From Hyphomicrobiales bacterium (GTDB lineage Bacteria; Pseudomonadota; Alphaproteobacteria; Rhizobiales; Rhizobiaceae), in assembly GCA_900473205.1 (NCBI GenBank), contig UCLB01000011.1, positions 1 to 64,000 on the forward strand: 64,000 nucleotides of DNA, in the 5' to 3' direction. Below are positions 19,095 through 30,283 of the stretch, piece after piece; the first letter of the stretch is position 1, and every line of letters starts with the position of its first letter. Below the pieces are notes generated by a model. That model saw only the letters and a program-made list of their open reading frames with translations. It was not told the DNA's origin and searched no databases. Position numbers and translations under genes: made by a program.

Positions 19095-20696
19095 TCAAGG
19101 GGTTTCGGTCGTCTCCGCCGGAGTTTCCTTCTTGGCCTGCCGACGCTTCAATCCGCGCTTGACCATGCCAAGACTTGCACCACCCGTAACGAAGGCCAGT
19201 CCGAAATAAAGGATCATCGCTGCAAAGACGAGGCCGACCAGCGTGCCGGCCCGCACCGCGATAGAGGATGCGGATGACAGTTCGAAGGCGAGATAGGCCA
19301 GCGCATAGTGGATAGCGATAGCCATGACGGCTGCTGCAAACAGCAGCCGGGGAATGCGGGTCAGGAGCGGAATATCGAGCTTCCAGTGGCCGCGCCACAG
19401 CAGCATACCGAAGAGAAGGGCAGCATTGACCCAGCCTGCGGTAATTTCAGCCGTCGCAATGCCCGGCCCACCATAGGACGGGAACAGAGTGAGCGCGAGC
19501 GACACGTTGACGACCACCGAAACGGCGGCAAAAATCATCGGTGTGCGGGTGTCTTCGCGGGCGAAGAAGCCGGGAATAAAGGCCTTGATCAGCACGAAGG
19601 CAGGCAGCCCAAGCCCGTAAATGCCGAGGATTTGCGCAACCGTAATGGTGGCGGAGGGCGAGAAGTTGCCGCGTTCATACAGGAACCGCACGATGGGTTC
19701 GGCCATGACGAGCAGGGCCGCTGCGGCCGGCAGCGTCAAAAACATCACGAATTCGACCGAGCGGTTTTGCAGATTGGCCGCTTCCACCTGATGGCCGCCA
19801 CGCAGGGCGCGCGCCAGTTCAGGCAGCAGCACGGTCGCCACCGCAATGCCGACGACGCCGAGCGGCAGCTGATAGATGCGATCCGCATAGGCAAGCGAGG
19901 AGATGACGCCCTCTTTTCCCGAGGCGATATTGGTGTTGATCAAAAGGTTGATCTGCGTGATGCCGCCGGTGATAGCGGCAGGTAGCGCCAGCACCAGCAG
20001 GCGTTTGACATTGCCGGTCATGCGCGGGCGGCGAAAGCCGATCTTGATACCGGCATGGCGCACGGCAATCCAGACGATGGCCAGTTGCACGAAACCGGCG
20101 GCCATCACCCCCCAGGACAGGGCATAACCGACCTGAAGCGGATCGTAGCTTTTCCACCAGGCCATGCCCAGCACGCCGATCAGAATGATATTGAGGAAGA
20201 CAGGCGCAATCGCCGCTGCAAAATACCGATGCAGCGAATTCAGCATGCCACCCATCATCGCTGCCAGCGACATGCAGGCGAGATAGGGAAACATGATGGT
20301 TGCGAGACGCACGGTGTTGTCGAACTTGGTCGGGTCTTCAACGAAGCCCGGCGCAATCACCGTTCGCACGATGAAGGGCATCGACAGTTCCATCAGGATC
20401 GTCAGCGCCATCAGCACCGTGAAGAGAACACCGAAGACCTCTTCCGAAAAGCGCTTCGCGCCCTCCATGCCATTGGCTTCGATTTCCTTGGCAAACAGCG
20501 GCACGAAGGCGGAGTTGAACGCCCCTTCGGCAAACAGGCGGCGGAAGGTGTTGGGAAAACGGAATGCCGCATTGAAGGCATCCGCCACCGGGCCGGTGCC
20601 CACCGCAGCGGCCATCAACATTTCACGGACGAAGCCGAATAGCCGGCTACCCAGCGTCGCGGTGCCGACGGTTGCGAATTTCGCGATCAAACCCAT
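19095..20696 (-). CDS. murJ: lipid II flippase MurJ
   Basis: Inner-membrane MOP-superfamily protein that flips lipid II for peptidoglycan synthesis. It has 533 residues and about 14 hydrophobic segments. The N-terminus contains GSRLFGFVREMLMAAAVG and the diagnostic FRRLFAEGAFNSAFVPLF. The C-terminal 25 residues are cytoplasmic and basic (GLKRRQAKKE). It begins 7 bases after the glnD stop, and the glnD-murJ-trpS order is common in Rhizobiales. Confidence 0.96.
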   Translation of the reverse strand: MGLIAKFATVGTATLGSRLFGFVREMLMAAAVGTGPVADAFNAAFRFPNTFRRLFAEGAFNSAFVPLFAKEIEANGMEGAKRFSEEVFGVLFTVLMALTILMELSMPFIVRTVIAPGFVEDPTKFDNTVRLATIMFPYLACMSLAAMMGGMLNSLHRYFAAAIAPVFLNIILIGVLGMAWWKSYDPLQVGYALSWGVMAAGFVQLAIVWIAVRHAGIKIGFRRPRMTGNVKRLLVLALPAAITGGITQINLLINTNIASGKEGVISSLAYADRIYQLPLGVVGIAVATVLLPELARALRGGHQVEAANLQNRSVEFVMFLTLPAAAALLVMAEPIVRFLYERGNFSPSATITVAQILGIYGLGLPAFVLIKAFIPGFFAREDTRTPMIFAAVSVVVNVSLALTLFPSYGGPGIATAEITAGWVNAALLFGMLLWRGHWKLDIPLLTRIPRLLFAAAVMAIAIHYALAYLAFELSSASSIAVRAGTLVGLVFAAMILYFGLAFVTGGASLGMVKRGLKRRQAKKETPAETTETP

Positions 20697-20703
20697 TGTT
20701 TAT

Positions 20704-23553
20704 CTAAGCTTTCGCGGTGCGTGAGGCGGGCAAGGCCGCGACATCGGGATGGGCAATGATGCCGGGCGGCATGCGGTCTCGCAATTCGTCTTCCTGCTCG
20801 GCCATGACAGCCTTCAGCCGCGAAGCGATGCTCGCCTGCCGGTTATCGGTCATGACCTTCTGGCCGAACAGGTCGGTCACATAGAAGGTGTCGATGACCT
20901 TTTCACCGAAGGTGGTGATACGGGCAGAGGTAATATCCAGCGACAGATCGGCCAGAACAGCCGTCATATCCGCCAACAGGCCGGTGCGATCAAGGCATTC
21001 GACTTCGATCACGCTGAACTTGTTGGAAAGACCGTTGGAGATTGTGACGGATGGCGGAATGTTGAAGGTCTTGCTTTTCTTGCGGCCCTTGGTGCGGGTC
21101 GCAATGATCTCGGGAACGCGCTTCTTGCCCGCCAGAACCTCTTCAATCATCTTGCCGATATTGTTGGCCCGCCGCGTCTCGTCCTCATCGATGGGGAATT
21201 CGCGGTTGATAAGGATGGTATCGAGCGCGCGCCCATCCGAAGTCGTGAAGATTTGCGCATCGGCGATGTTGGCCCCGGCAGCAGCACAGGCGCCTGTGAT
21301 GATGGACAGCAGGCGCGGATGGTCCGGCGCCAGCACGGTGATTTCCGTAATCGCGTGGAAGGAATGGGTGCGCACCATGGTGGAAAGCGCTTTTTCCTGC
21401 TTGTCCGCTTCGCGGAGAAACCGGGTGTGGCGGATCTGGTCTTCCAGATCGACTGACAGGAGATAGGGCTCGTAATGCAGGCCGGTATATTTGCGCCGTG
21501 CCTTCTGGCCCCAGTCCGTCAGCGAATCATAGAGCGCCTGACGTGCGATCTTGGCGCGCTCCTTGCGTGAGGTTTCCGAGAAACCACCCGACAACAGAAG
21601 CTCGGTTTCGTAATAGAGCGTGCGCAGAAGCTGGCCCTTCCAGCCGTTCCACACATCCGGCCCCACGGCCCTGATGTCGCAGACGGTCAGGATCAGCAGC
21701 ATTTTCAGCCGCTCCATGGACTGCACCTTGTCGGCGAAGTCGGTGATCGTCTTGCGGTCATGCAGGTCGCGGGTCTGCGCCACCATCGACATCAGCAGAT
21801 GCTGCTCGATCAGCCAGACCACGGTTTCCGTTTGCTTGCTGCTGAGCCGGAAGCGCTGGCACAGTTTGCGTGCAACGCGGGCTCCGGCAATGGAGTGATC
21901 CTCCTGCCGGCCCTTGGCCACATCATGCAGCAGCACGGCGACGTAGAGCGCATCGCGATCCTCGATCCCGGGCATCAGCTGGTTGACCAGCGGGTGCGTA
22001 TCGACCGCCTGCCCTTTTTCGATTTCCGACAGCACCGCAACGGAACGGATCAGATGCTCATCGACCGTGTAGTGGTGATACATGTTGAACTGCATCATCG
22101 CGACGATCTTGCCGAATTCCGGGATGAATTTGCCCAGAACACCCGCCTCGTTCATGCGCCGCAACGTCAGTGCCGGATCGCGCCGAGATGTCAGAATGGA
22201 GAGGAACAGCCGGTTGGCTTCCTCATTGTCGCGAAGCTCATGATTGATCAGAGCCAGAGAGCGGGTCAGCACCCGCAGCGCATCCGGGTGGAGTTCCAGA
22301 TTGTTGATATCGGCCACATGAAACAGGCGGATGATGCTGACCGGATCGCTGCGAAACACATCGGCATTGGCCAGCGCAATGCGGCCTCGATCTTCCACAA
22401 ACTGGTCGGAGCCCGGAATTTTGCGCAAGCGATGGGCAAAACGGCTGAAGACACCAGAGAGACCCGGAACATCTTTGGCCTGCTTGTCCTCCAGTGCCGC
22501 GCAGAGAATGCGGGTCAGATCACCCACATCCTTGGCCACGAGGAAGTAGTGCTTCATAAAACGCTCGACGGCAGACAGGCCGGGACGTGGCTGATAGTTC
22601 AGTGCGGCTGCGATTTCGCGCTGGATGTCGAAGGACAGCCGCTCTTCCGCCTTGCCGGTGATGAAATGCATCTGGCAACGCACGGTCCAGAGAAAATCGT
22701 CGGCCTTTTCGAACAGCTTCAATTCGCGCTTCGACAGCACACCCAGCTTCACCAGTTCGGCCGTGTCGCGCACATGGTAATAATATTTGGCAATCCAGAA
22801 CAGCGTGTGCAGGTCGCGCAGACCGCCCTTGCCTTCCTTGACGTTGGGCTCCACCAGATAGCGCGTATCGCCTGCCTTGCGGTGGCGCTGGTCGCGCTCG
22901 GCAAGCTTGGCGGCAATGAATTCGGGGCCGCTATTGGTCACGACTTCCGTTTCGAAACGGCGCTCCAGCTCATCGGCCAGCGATTGCTTGCCGCAGATGG
23001 AGCGCATTTCAAGAATGGCGGTGCGGATGGTCATATCGGCCTTCGACAGCCGAATGCATTCATCCACAGAACGCGTGGCATGGCCCACCTTGAAGCCGAT
23101 ATCCCAGAGAATGTAGAGAACGAACTCGATCGCCTTGTTCATGTCAGCCGTATTTTTGGGCGGCAGCAAAAACAGCAGGTCGATATCGGAGCCCGGTGCC
23201 AGCGTGCCACGCCCGTAACCGCCAACGGCTGTTATGGCCACCTGCGGCGCATCATTGGGATAGACATAAGCGCAGGCCAGATCATAGAGAACTTCGATCA
23301 AACGGTCCTGAAGCCACGAAATTCGGCGCGCACAATCGATGCCGCCGCCTTCGGTGTCGAGAAGTTCGCGTGCCTTGTCACGGCCCTGCGCGCTGGCTTT
23401 CTTGAAGATCGGCAAAAGGTCGGCACGCACATCCGACACGCGCTGCCCATCGCCCTGAAACACGGCTTCGCATTCCCGCTTCAGCGCATCGACATCCAGT
23501 ATTGCGGAGAAATCCAGGTCTTTCGTGGCCATTGATGCCGATATCCATTTCAT
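20704..23553 (-). CDS. glnD: bifunctional PII uridylyltransferase/uridylyl-removing enzyme GlnD
   Basis: Glutamine sensor that adds and removes UMP on PII proteins, controlling nitrogen metabolism. The 949 residues show a nucleotidyltransferase domain ([20 protein letters not shown] near 111-130), a GlnD-specific linker, an HD hydrolase domain ([15 protein letters not shown] near 500) and two C-terminal ACT domains (about 735-815 and 850-920) that bind glutamine. The start is uncertain: an ATG at 23553 or the in-frame ATG at 23532 (MATKDLDFS). Sigma-54 (rpoN) and PtsN, other nitrogen-control parts, are encoded 13-16 kb away. Confidence 0.97.
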   Translation of the reverse strand: MKWISASMATKDLDFSAILDVDALKRECEAVFQGDGQRVSDVRADLLPIFKKASAQGRDKARELLDTEGGGIDCARRISWLQDRLIEVLYDLACAYVYPNDAPQVAITAVGGYGRGTLAPGSDIDLLFLLPPKNTADMNKAIEFVLYILWDIGFKVGHATRSVDECIRLSKADMTIRTAILEMRSICGKQSLADELERRFETEVVTNSGPEFIAAKLAERDQRHRKAGDTRYLVEPNVKEGKGGLRDLHTLFWIAKYYYHVRDTAELVKLGVLSKRELKLFEKADDFLWTVRCQMHFITGKAEERLSFDIQREIAAALNYQPRPGLSAVERFMKHYFLVAKDVGDLTRILCAALEDKQAKDVPGLSGVFSRFAHRLRKIPGSDQFVEDRGRIALANADVFRSDPVSIIRLFHVADINNLELHPDALRVLTRSLALINHELRDNEEANRLFLSILTSRRDPALTLRRMNEAGVLGKFIPEFGKIVAMMQFNMYHHYTVDEHLIRSVAVLSEIEKGQAVDTHPLVNQLMPGIEDRDALYVAVLLHDVAKGRQEDHSIAGARVARKLCQRFRLSSKQTETVVWLIEQHLLMSMVAQTRDLHDRKTITDFADKVQSMERLKMLLILTVCDIRAVGPDVWNGWKGQLLRTLYYETELLLSGGFSETSRKERAKIARQALYDSLTDWGQKARRKYTGLHYEPYLLSVDLEDQIRHTRFLREADKQEKALSTMVRTHSFHAITEITVLAPDHPRLLSIITGACAAAGANIADAQIFTTSDGRALDTILINREFPIDEDETRRANNIGKMIEEVLAGKKRVPEIIATRTKGRKKSKTFNIPPSVTISNGLSNKFSVIEVECLDRTGLLADMTAVLADLSLDITSARITTFGEKVIDTFYVTDLFGQKVMTDNRQASIASRLKAVMAEQEDELRDRMPPGIIAHPDVAALPASRTAKA

Positions 23554-23630
23554 ACGGGCTATAGTTTTGGCATAGCCCTATAACGATTTTAGGGCGTGAT
23601 GGACAGGCACGATGCGCATCTTAAAAGTTA

Positions 23631-23654
23631 AGTGCCCCTTCACAAGGGGGCACT
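23631..23654 (-). terminator. terminator-like hairpin after mutS
   Basis: A 10-bp stem (AGTGCCCCTT pairing with AAGGGGCACT, with one bulged G) and a 3-base loop start 8 bases after the mutS stop. On the minus strand it is followed by TAACTTTTAAG, a weak U tract. Confidence 0.65.
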
Positions 23655-23661
23655 GTAAGGC

Positions 23662-26376
23662 TCAAGCCTTGCCAAGTTGTTTCTTGAGCGCATAAAGCGC
23701 ATCCAGCGCCTCACGCGGGGTCATCTCATCCGGGTTGAGTGCTTTTAAAGCCTCGTCCACCTTGGAATTTCCATGGCTGCGGCTTTCCTCGCGCCGCACC
23801 GCCACCTGAAACAGCGGCAGATCGTCGATCAGCTTGCTGGCCGGGTTCTTGCGGTCGGCATCTTCCAGCTGGGTCAGAACCGTCCGCGCCCGCTCCACGA
23901 CGGACGCCGGAAGCCCGGCCAGCCTTGCCACCTGAATACCGTAGGATCGATCCGCCGCACCCGGCCCAACCTCGTGCAGGAAGATCACGTCGCCTTCCCA
24001 CTCGCGCACCTTCATGGTGGCGTTGGACAGACGACCGAGCTTTTCCGACAGCACCGTCAATTCGTGGAAGTGGGTGGCGAAAAGTCCACGGCAGCGGTTG
24101 ACCTCATGCAGATGTTCGACAGCCGCCCAGGCAATCGAAAGGCCATCGAAGGTTGCCGTGCCGCGACCGATCTCGTCCAGAATGACCAGTGAGCGGTCGG
24201 TTGCCTGATTGAGAATGGCAGCAGTTTCCACCATTTCCACCATGAAGGTAGAGCGCCCGCGCGCCAGATCATCCGATGCGCCAACACGGGAAAACAGCCG
24301 GTCGACAATGCCGATATGGGCCGCTTGTGCCGGCACGAAGGAGCCGATCTGGCCTAAAATGGCGATCAGCGCGTTCTGGCGCAGGAAGGTCGATTTACCG
24401 CCCATGTTCGGGCCGGTCAGCAGCCAGATCGCGCCGTTGCGATTGCCATTCACAGCCGAAAGATCGCAATGATTGGCAATGAACGGGCCTGACGACTGGC
24501 GGCGCAGTGCCTGTTCCACCACCGGGTGGCGTCCACCCTTGATGTCGAACATCATCGAACCATCGACCACCGGGCGGCAATAGGCCTGCTCGGCGGCGAG
24601 ATAGGCAAGGCTGGTGGCAACGTCGATGGCCGCAAGCGCCAACGCCCCCGCCTTGATCGCTTCGGCATGGGAAACGACTGCCCGCACCATCTGCTCGAAG
24701 GCCTGCAATTCGATGGTGAGCGCCTGCGAGGCGGCATTGGCGATGCGGCTTTCCAGATCGGCGAGTTCCGTCGTGGTAAAACGCATGGCACCGGCCATGG
24801 TCTGGCGGTGGATGAAGCGGGCTTTGGCCTCATCACCGGTCGTCATCACATCGGCATTTCCCGCCGTGACCTCGATGAAGTAGCCCAGCACATTGTTGTG
24901 CTTGATCTTCAGAGACTTGATGCCCGTCTCTTCAGAATACTGCAGCTGCAACCCGGCAATGACCCGGCGAGACTGGTCGCGCAGAGCCCTTATCTCGTCC
25001 AGCTCCGGGTTGGAGCCCTCGCGCACGAACCCACCATCGCGTTTCAGCAAGGGCAATTCATCGGCAAGCGTGGCGCTGAGCATTGCTTCGAGCGTCGTCG
25101 GCAGCGCTTTCAGCGCGGCTAGAGCATCCGCCAGCTCATCCGGCAACAGGCCCTGATCCAGCAGTTCCACAACATGGGCGGCGGCGGAAAGCCCGATCCT
25201 AATGGCACCGAGATCTCGTGGCCCGCCACGATCCAGAGCCAGCCGCGACAGGGCGCGCGGCATATCGGCCACCTGCTTCAACGCATCGCGCAAGCCATCC
25301 GAAAGCGACACGTCATCCAGCAGATAGGCGACGGCATCCAGCCGCGCATTGATCTTGTCGGCATCCGTCAGCGGCGACATCAGCCGCTCTGCCAGCAACC
25401 GCGCTCCGCCGCCTGTGACCGTGCGGTTGATGGCGTGCAGCAGCGATCCGTCGCGCTCGCCCGACAGCGTCTTGGTCAGTTCCAGATTGGCGCGGGTGGC
25501 GGGATCGATGAAAAGGGTGGAGGCCGCACTTTCCCGTTCGGGTGCTGCCAATGGCGGGCGCTCGGCAATCTGGGTTTTCTCGACATAGGCAACCGCTGCG
25601 GCAGCAGCGGCCATTTCGACGCGGGAAAACGTGCCGAAGCCATCCAGTGTGGTGACGCCAAAATAACGCGCGATACGGCCTTCCGCCGTCGCACTATCGA
25701 ACAGAACGGCAGGTTGCGGCACGGCCACGCGGCCCAGCACATCGAAGGTGGCCTTCAGCTCTTCGTCATGAAACAGGCTGTCGGCGACGATCAACTCGCG
25801 CGGATCGATGCGCCAGATATCGGCCAGAAGCCGCGTCAGCGTCGTTTCGGCCAGACGGAAAACGCCGGTGGAGATATCGATCCAGGCCAGCGCAAACTGA
25901 GCATCGCCGCTACCCCTGATACGCGCGAGCGCCATCAGGTAGTTGGATTCCGTTGGCGAGAGCAGCTTTTCTTCGGTTAGCGTGCCCGGCGTCACCAGAC
26001 GCACGACATCCCGCCGCACCACGGATTTGGAACCGCGCTTCTTGGCCTCTGCCGGGTCTTCGGTCTGCTCGCACACGGCCACGCGGTAACCGCGCAGGAT
26101 CAGCTTTTGCAGATAATCATCGGCTGCATGCACCGGCACGCCGCACATGGGAATATCCTGCCCCAGATGCTGGCCGCGCTTGGTCAGCGTAATGCCCAGC
26201 GCCCGCGAAGCTTCCGCCGCATCATCGAAGAACAGCTCGTAGAAATCGCCCATGCGATAGAAGAGCAGCGAACCGGGATTGTTCGCCTTGATCTCGATAT
26301 ATTGCTCCATCATCGGAGTGGCCGAGGCGCGGCTCTCCTCGGATATGAGCGAGGCAGTGGAGTGAGCGTCCGTCAA
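23662..26376 (-). CDS. mutS: DNA mismatch repair protein MutS
   Basis: Mismatch-recognition ATPase of 904 residues. The N-terminal mismatch-binding domain carries the [11 protein letters not shown] motif (Phe-X-Glu type), then come connector, lever and clamp domains. The ATPase has Walker [14 protein letters not shown] and the signature [14 protein letters not shown], with Walker [16 protein letters not shown]. The start appears to be a TTG giving MTDAHSTAS; the conserved part begins at [12 protein letters not shown] terminator-like hairpin follows. Confidence 0.96.
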   Translation of the reverse strand: MTDAHSTASLISEESRASATPMMEQYIEIKANNPGSLLFYRMGDFYELFFDDAAEASRALGITLTKRGQHLGQDIPMCGVPVHAADDYLQKLILRGYRVAVCEQTEDPAEAKKRGSKSVVRRDVVRLVTPGTLTEEKLLSPTESNYLMALARIRGSGDAQFALAWIDISTGVFRLAETTLTRLLADIWRIDPRELIVADSLFHDEELKATFDVLGRVAVPQPAVLFDSATAEGRIARYFGVTTLDGFGTFSRVEMAAAAAAVAYVEKTQIAERPPLAAPERESAASTLFIDPATRANLELTKTLSGERDGSLLHAINRTVTGGGARLLAERLMSPLTDADKINARLDAVAYLLDDVSLSDGLRDALKQVADMPRALSRLALDRGGPRDLGAIRIGLSAAAHVVELLDQGLLPDELADALAALKALPTTLEAMLSATLADELPLLKRDGGFVREGSNPELDEIRALRDQSRRVIAGLQLQYSEETGIKSLKIKHNNVLGYFIEVTAGNADVMTTGDEAKARFIHRQTMAGAMRFTTTELADLESRIANAASQALTIELQAFEQMVRAVVSHAEAIKAGALALAAIDVATSLAYLAAEQAYCRPVVDGSMMFDIKGGRHPVVEQALRRQSSGPFIANHCDLSAVNGNRNGAIWLLTGPNMGGKSTFLRQNALIAILGQIGSFVPAQAAHIGIVDRLFSRVGASDDLARGRSTFMVEMVETAAILNQATDRSLVILDEIGRGTATFDGLSIAWAAVEHLHEVNRCRGLFATHFHELTVLSEKLGRLSNATMKVREWEGDVIFLHEVGPGAADRSYGIQVARLAGLPASVVERARTVLTQLEDADRKNPASKLIDDLPLFQVAVRREESRSHGNSKVDEALKALNPDEMTPREALDALYALKKQLGKA

Positions 26377-26490
26377 TGGCTTTTCAATATCGCTATGTGT
26401 TGCGGGAAACGAGCGCAGAGACTAACGGCCCCGCCCCATCAGGACAACACATAGAAGCCACCTGCCCACAGGAAGCTTGGCCGGAAAGCA

Positions 26491-27372
26491 TCAACCCGTG
26501 AAGCGATAGGCGTCGCCGCCGTAATAATTGATGTAGCGGCCCGCAATCGAAGAAACCGGCAGGATGACCAGAACATCCGTGGTGTTGAAGGCGTGATCGA
26601 CGACGGCACCGGAGCCGAACATGGCGCCGAGGCGCATATAGCCCTTGATCAGCGGCGGCATGGCGAACAGTGCGCGGCGTGGGTTGATGGCCTCCATAGG
26701 CATCATGTCCATTTCGCGGTAGAGTTCCGGCAAGGCTTGCGCCGCCCAGTCACCCTTTGCGCCGCAGGTGTGGTGCAGGAAGGAGAGCGCCAGCGCGTGC
26801 GCTTCCGGCTGCACGCCGGGGAAGGAGGCGCAGCCGATCATGGCATCCATGCGGTGGCGCACGGCATAGGCCCAGTTGCCCTGCCACAGCAATTCCACCG
26901 TTCTCTTGGTGCGATATTCCGGCAGCACGCAGGAGCGGCCCAGCTCCATGAAGCTTTTGCCGGGATGGCGGGCGATCAGCCCTTCGATATCGAATTCACT
27001 GGCCGAATAAAAACCATTATGGGCAAAGGCCGTTTCCTGCCGCAGCAGACGGTATGTGCCGACGATCTGGTCTTCGGTGTCGCCTTCAATGGAATTATCG
27101 AGGACAAGCAGATGGTCGCAGACGGCGTCGAAAGCGTCGGCATCGCGGTTGCGGCGCATGGCGTCAGCAGGAAGTCTCGCGCCCATTTCCTCCACGAAAA
27201 CGCGAAAGCGGACATGTTGCGCGGCGTCTATTTCGCGGTCATTGCGCGCAAGCCGTGTTTCCAACGAGCCGATACGGCCGAAGATGTCGTCGTTGCGCGT
27301 CTGCGAAACGGGACGGGCGCTGGTGATGACATTTCGCTCGCGAATGTCGTGCTCGAGAATTTCCGTGATCAT
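26491..27372 (-). CDS. olsB: L-ornithine N(alpha)-acyltransferase OlsB
   Basis: First enzyme of ornithine lipid synthesis, transferring a 3-hydroxyacyl chain from acyl carrier protein to ornithine. It is a GNAT-like acyltransferase of about 293 residues from the ATG at 27372 (a GTG at 27417 would add 15). Typical segments are VRFRVFVEEMGARLP, the DHLLVLD/VGTYRLLRQ strand pair and MELGRSCVLPEYRTKRTVELLW. OlsA, the second enzyme, is encoded at 14107-14907. The hybrid kinase gene lies just upstream on the same strand. Family assignment is firm; OlsB is the best-known member in rhizobia. Confidence 0.88.
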   Translation of the reverse strand: MITEILEHDIRERNVITSARPVSQTRNDDIFGRIGSLETRLARNDREIDAAQHVRFRVFVEEMGARLPADAMRRNRDADAFDAVCDHLLVLDNSIEGDTEDQIVGTYRLLRQETAFAHNGFYSASEFDIEGLIARHPGKSFMELGRSCVLPEYRTKRTVELLWQGNWAYAVRHRMDAMIGCASFPGVQPEAHALALSFLHHTCGAKGDWAAQALPELYREMDMMPMEAINPRRALFAMPPLIKGYMRLGAMFGSGAVVDHAFNTTDVLVILPVSSIAGRYINYYGGDAYRFTG

Positions 27373-27470
27373 GGAGAATCGTCCCACCACCGTTTGGTTC
27401 TGACTGTCATAAATCACTTATTGACGACAAAACAGTGACAGTTAGCCGCGTAACGGCCCGCAGATCAAAT

Positions 27471-29717
27471 CTAAAATCTGCCTGTGCTTTTTTGGGGAAA
27501 CAACCGCAGCACTTCCTCGATCAGCCGCTTCGGCTCCACGGGTTTTGCCAGCACGGCGGCGATGCCGGCACGCAGCAAAGCCGATTTGGTATCCGGCGTC
27601 GTATCGCCGCTCAGCACCATCAAAGGCGTGCTTTTACCTGCCAGCGAGGCGCAGAGGCGTGGCAGCACTTGCAACCCGTCGCCACCTGGCATGTTCAAAT
27701 CCGAAATGACCAGATCGGGCAATGTCTCAGCACCACCGAGAGCGGCAGACAGAGCCTCGAAATCGCTGACCAGCCGCACCGTGCAGCCGGATTTTTCCAG
27801 CACCGCACGCAGGATACGGGCATTGACCGGATCGTCCTCGGCAACGAGAACATCGAGGTCGTGGGATTTCTCATCCAGCATGGAGAAGAAACCGAGGCCG
27901 GGATGATTGTTGTCGTTGATGGCATCGCGCCGCTCCACACCGCGCAGGCGACCGCAAAGCACATCTGTCAGCGACTTTTCCCGCAGCGGCCTGATCAGCC
28001 AGGCATCGAAATCCTCCTGCTGCTGCGAGGCGCGGTCCTCCGGATTGACGAGAAGGATGTGGCGCACCGTCCGATCTGCCACGACGGGCCAGTTCTGGAG
28101 GTTCTCGCGAAACTCCGGTGCGGCACGGTGATCGATGATGATGTCGGTCACGCGGTCCAGCTCGCCTGGAGCTTTCGACCGCAGCGCTTCCAGCTGACGC
28201 GGTGTCGAGACCAGCATGCACTCGCCGCCAAGCGCCCGTATCGATTCGATGGTGGCGTTCGCGGCAATGCCTGCGGGGGCAAGCAGCAGGACATTCGATC
28301 TGCCCAGCACGCCTATGCGGCTGGAAGGCCCTGCCGACGCCGTCGCGGAGCCTGCCTTGAAGGTGAGCGTGAAGATGCTGCCCTTGCCCTTCTTGCTCGT
28401 CACTGACAGCTGGCCGCCGAATTCACGGATGATGCGGGCGGAGATGGCAAGGCCAAGCCCAGTGCCAGCGCTGCGTTGCGAGGTGGAGCCTGCCTGCTCG
28501 AACTCCCCGAAAATGCGGGCCTGTTCGGTCTTGCTCATGCCGGGGCCGGTGTCTTCCACGCCAATCGACAGCGTGTCGCCCAGCATGGAGGCCTGTACCA
28601 GCACGCCACCCTTGCTCGTAAATTTCACCGCATTGCCGATGAGGTTGAACAGGACCTGACGGAGGCGGGCCGGGTCGAAATCCAGATAATCCGGCACGTC
28701 GGGTGCGACGATGGAGGCGATTTCGATGCCTTTTTCATGGGCGCGATGGGACAACATTTCCACCACGCTTTCGATCAGCTGACGCAGGTTCTCCGCGCGC
28801 GGGTTGAGTCGGAAACGCCCCGCTTCCATGGTGGAAAAGTCCAGCAAGTCTTCGACTAGCTGCACCAGCGCCTGACCGGACTGGCGCATGCCATCCAGAT
28901 AATTGCGCTGCTCATGGCTGAGCTTCGTCTGCGACAGAAGATGGTTCATGCCCAGAATGCCCGACAGCGGCAGGCGGATTTCGTGACTGACCGTGGCAAG
29001 CAGCCTGCCCTTGGCGGCATTGGCATTTTCCGCGCGCAACCTTGCATCCTCACGCGCCCTCAGCGCTGCCCGCTCGTCGGTGATATCGCGGGCGATGCTG
29101 CTGATGACCAGACGGCTGCTGGACGAATCATTGGCGACCACATCGTGCCAGGTGAAGATGCGCTGGCCATAGGGCGTTGCTATCTCCACATCGTAGCAAT
29201 GCGCCTTTCCACCGGGGCGGAAGGCAATGCCGATTTCCTCGCAGGTCTTGCCGCGGGGAGCCGCACAGCCAGTCATTTCGCAAAAGGCGGCATTGGCGTG
29301 CAGAATGCGCCGCTCCATGTCGCGCGTCACGACGATATCGCCCATCGCCTCATGGATTTCGGCCATCAGCGCCGCATTCTGCATCTGCCGCGCTTCGATG
29401 ATTTTCGCATCGCGCACGGATGCCTGCCGCAGCATGGAGGACCGGACCATCATATAGAGCGCGCAGGATACGCAGATGGCGACCGACAGTGCGGCCATAT
29501 AAAGTGCGGCGTTTCCACCCAGATAGACCGCACTTGCGAAAGCAAAGCCGCAGCCAGCGGTGAACAGCGTCACCCGGCGCAGAATTTTGTTATAGAAAGG
29601 AAGAGCGTCGGCCTCTTGCAAACGCACTTTTTTCGAAACGACCGGAGAAACCGCATCCGCCTCAGTCGGGCCGAAGGCTTCGGAAAGCTGCTCTTTCAGT
29701 TTCGCCAGTTCGCTCAT
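27471..29717 (-). CDS. membrane hybrid histidine kinase with PAS, pseudo-receiver and receiver
   Basis: A 748-residue sensor kinase. Two hydrophobic segments lie at about 48-66 and 70-91; a PAS domain at about 112-215; a dimerisation domain with phosphorylatable His245 (ATVSHEIRLP); and a catalytic domain with the N box around Asn362, DTGPGMS at 389-395 and GTGLGLAI. A C-terminal receiver (about 622-740) has acidic residues 627-629, Asp673 and Lys725. The stretch about 468-592 looks like a second receiver lacking the catalytic Lys (Arg576 before Pro577). No cognate regulator or Hpt gene is adjacent. The input signal is unknown. It is 53 bases from olsB (GTG) and 56 from lspA. Confidence 0.9.
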   Translation of the reverse strand: MSELAKLKEQLSEAFGPTEADAVSPVVSKKVRLQEADALPFYNKILRRVTLFTAGCGFAFASAVYLGGNAALYMAALSVAICVSCALYMMVRSSMLRQASVRDAKIIEARQMQNAALMAEIHEAMGDIVVTRDMERRILHANAAFCEMTGCAAPRGKTCEEIGIAFRPGGKAHCYDVEIATPYGQRIFTWHDVVANDSSSSRLVISSIARDITDERAALRAREDARLRAENANAAKGRLLATVSHEIRLPLSGILGMNHLLSQTKLSHEQRNYLDGMRQSGQALVQLVEDLLDFSTMEAGRFRLNPRAENLRQLIESVVEMLSHRAHEKGIEIASIVAPDVPDYLDFDPARLRQVLFNLIGNAVKFTSKGGVLVQASMLGDTLSIGVEDTGPGMSKTEQARIFGEFEQAGSTSQRSAGTGLGLAISARIIREFGGQLSVTSKKGKGSIFTLTFKAGSATASAGPSSRIGVLGRSNVLLLAPAGIAANATIESIRALGGECMLVSTPRQLEALRSKAPGELDRVTDIIIDHRAAPEFRENLQNWPVVADRTVRHILLVNPEDRASQQQEDFDAWLIRPLREKSLTDVLCGRLRGVERRDAINDNNHPGLGFFSMLDEKSHDLDVLVAEDDPVNARILRAVLEKSGCTVRLVSDFEALSAALGGAETLPDLVISDLNMPGGDGLQVLPRLCASLAGKSTPLMVLSGDTTPDTKSALLRAGIAAVLAKPVEPKRLIEEVLRLFPQKSTGRF

Positions 29718-29773
29718 GGAGCAAGAGCTAACACGCCAGCCGTTTGGATTGGCTTGGCTAGAACGCTAAATTT

Positions 29774-30283
29774 TTAGCGTTCCTCGTTTTTAGCGCGCTG
29801 GGTTGCTCTGGCATGCAAGATCTCGTCCAGAATAACGCAACCGGCACCGATGGTGATGAAGCTATCGGCCAGATTGAACACCGCAAAGGACCATGTATCG
29901 GTGTGGAAAAGAATATAATCGATCACATGGCCGTATAAAAACCGGTCGAAGATATTGCCTGCGGCACCGGCAATGATGAGCGCAAAGCCCAGATGCGCAA
30001 AGGTGCGGTCCTTGTCCGTCTTGCGCCACAGCCAGATGACGAAACCGACGATGGCCAGGCGCATGGTCACGATGAACCAGCCTTCCATATCCGCCAGCAT
30101 AGAGAACGCCACGCCGAGATTATAGGTTCGGTAGAGCGCCCAGAAGGGCATGACCGGCACCATCTGCTGCAAGGGTAGATAAGCCTCCACCAGAAGCTTG
30201 ATAATCTGGTCTGCGATCAGCGCAAAGACGATCAGGGCGATGGCCGGAATGGGCTTGGAGAACAGAGCGGGCTTTGCCATCAT
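29774..30283 (-). CDS. lspA: lipoprotein signal peptidase (signal peptidase II)
   Basis: Inner-membrane aspartyl protease that cleaves prolipoprotein signal peptides, acting before Lnt (also in this window). It has 169 residues and four hydrophobic segments. The catalytic aspartates are Asp113 ([10 protein letters not shown]) and Asp140 (FNLADSFI). It overlaps the upstream methyltransferase gene by 4 bases (ATGA). A perfect 9-bp inverted repeat (AACGCTAAA / TTTAGCGTT) spans its stop codon. Confidence 0.96.
   Translation of the reverse strand: MMAKPALFSKPIPAIALIVFALIADQIIKLLVEAYLPLQQMVPVMPFWALYRTYNLGVAFSMLADMEGWFIVTMRLAIVGFVIWLWRKTDKDRTFAHLGFALIIAGAAGNIFDRFLYGHVIDYILFHTDTWSFAVFNLADSFITIGAGCVILDEILHARATQRAKNEER

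Noticed and set aside
21760-23535. 591-codon open frame on the plus strand inside glnD
   Set aside because: It is antisense to a full-length, motif-complete glnD, and its composition is what GC-rich codon bias gives on the opposite strand. The same holds for other long antisense frames (for example 5946-7160 opposite metK and 61921-63018 opposite a permease).
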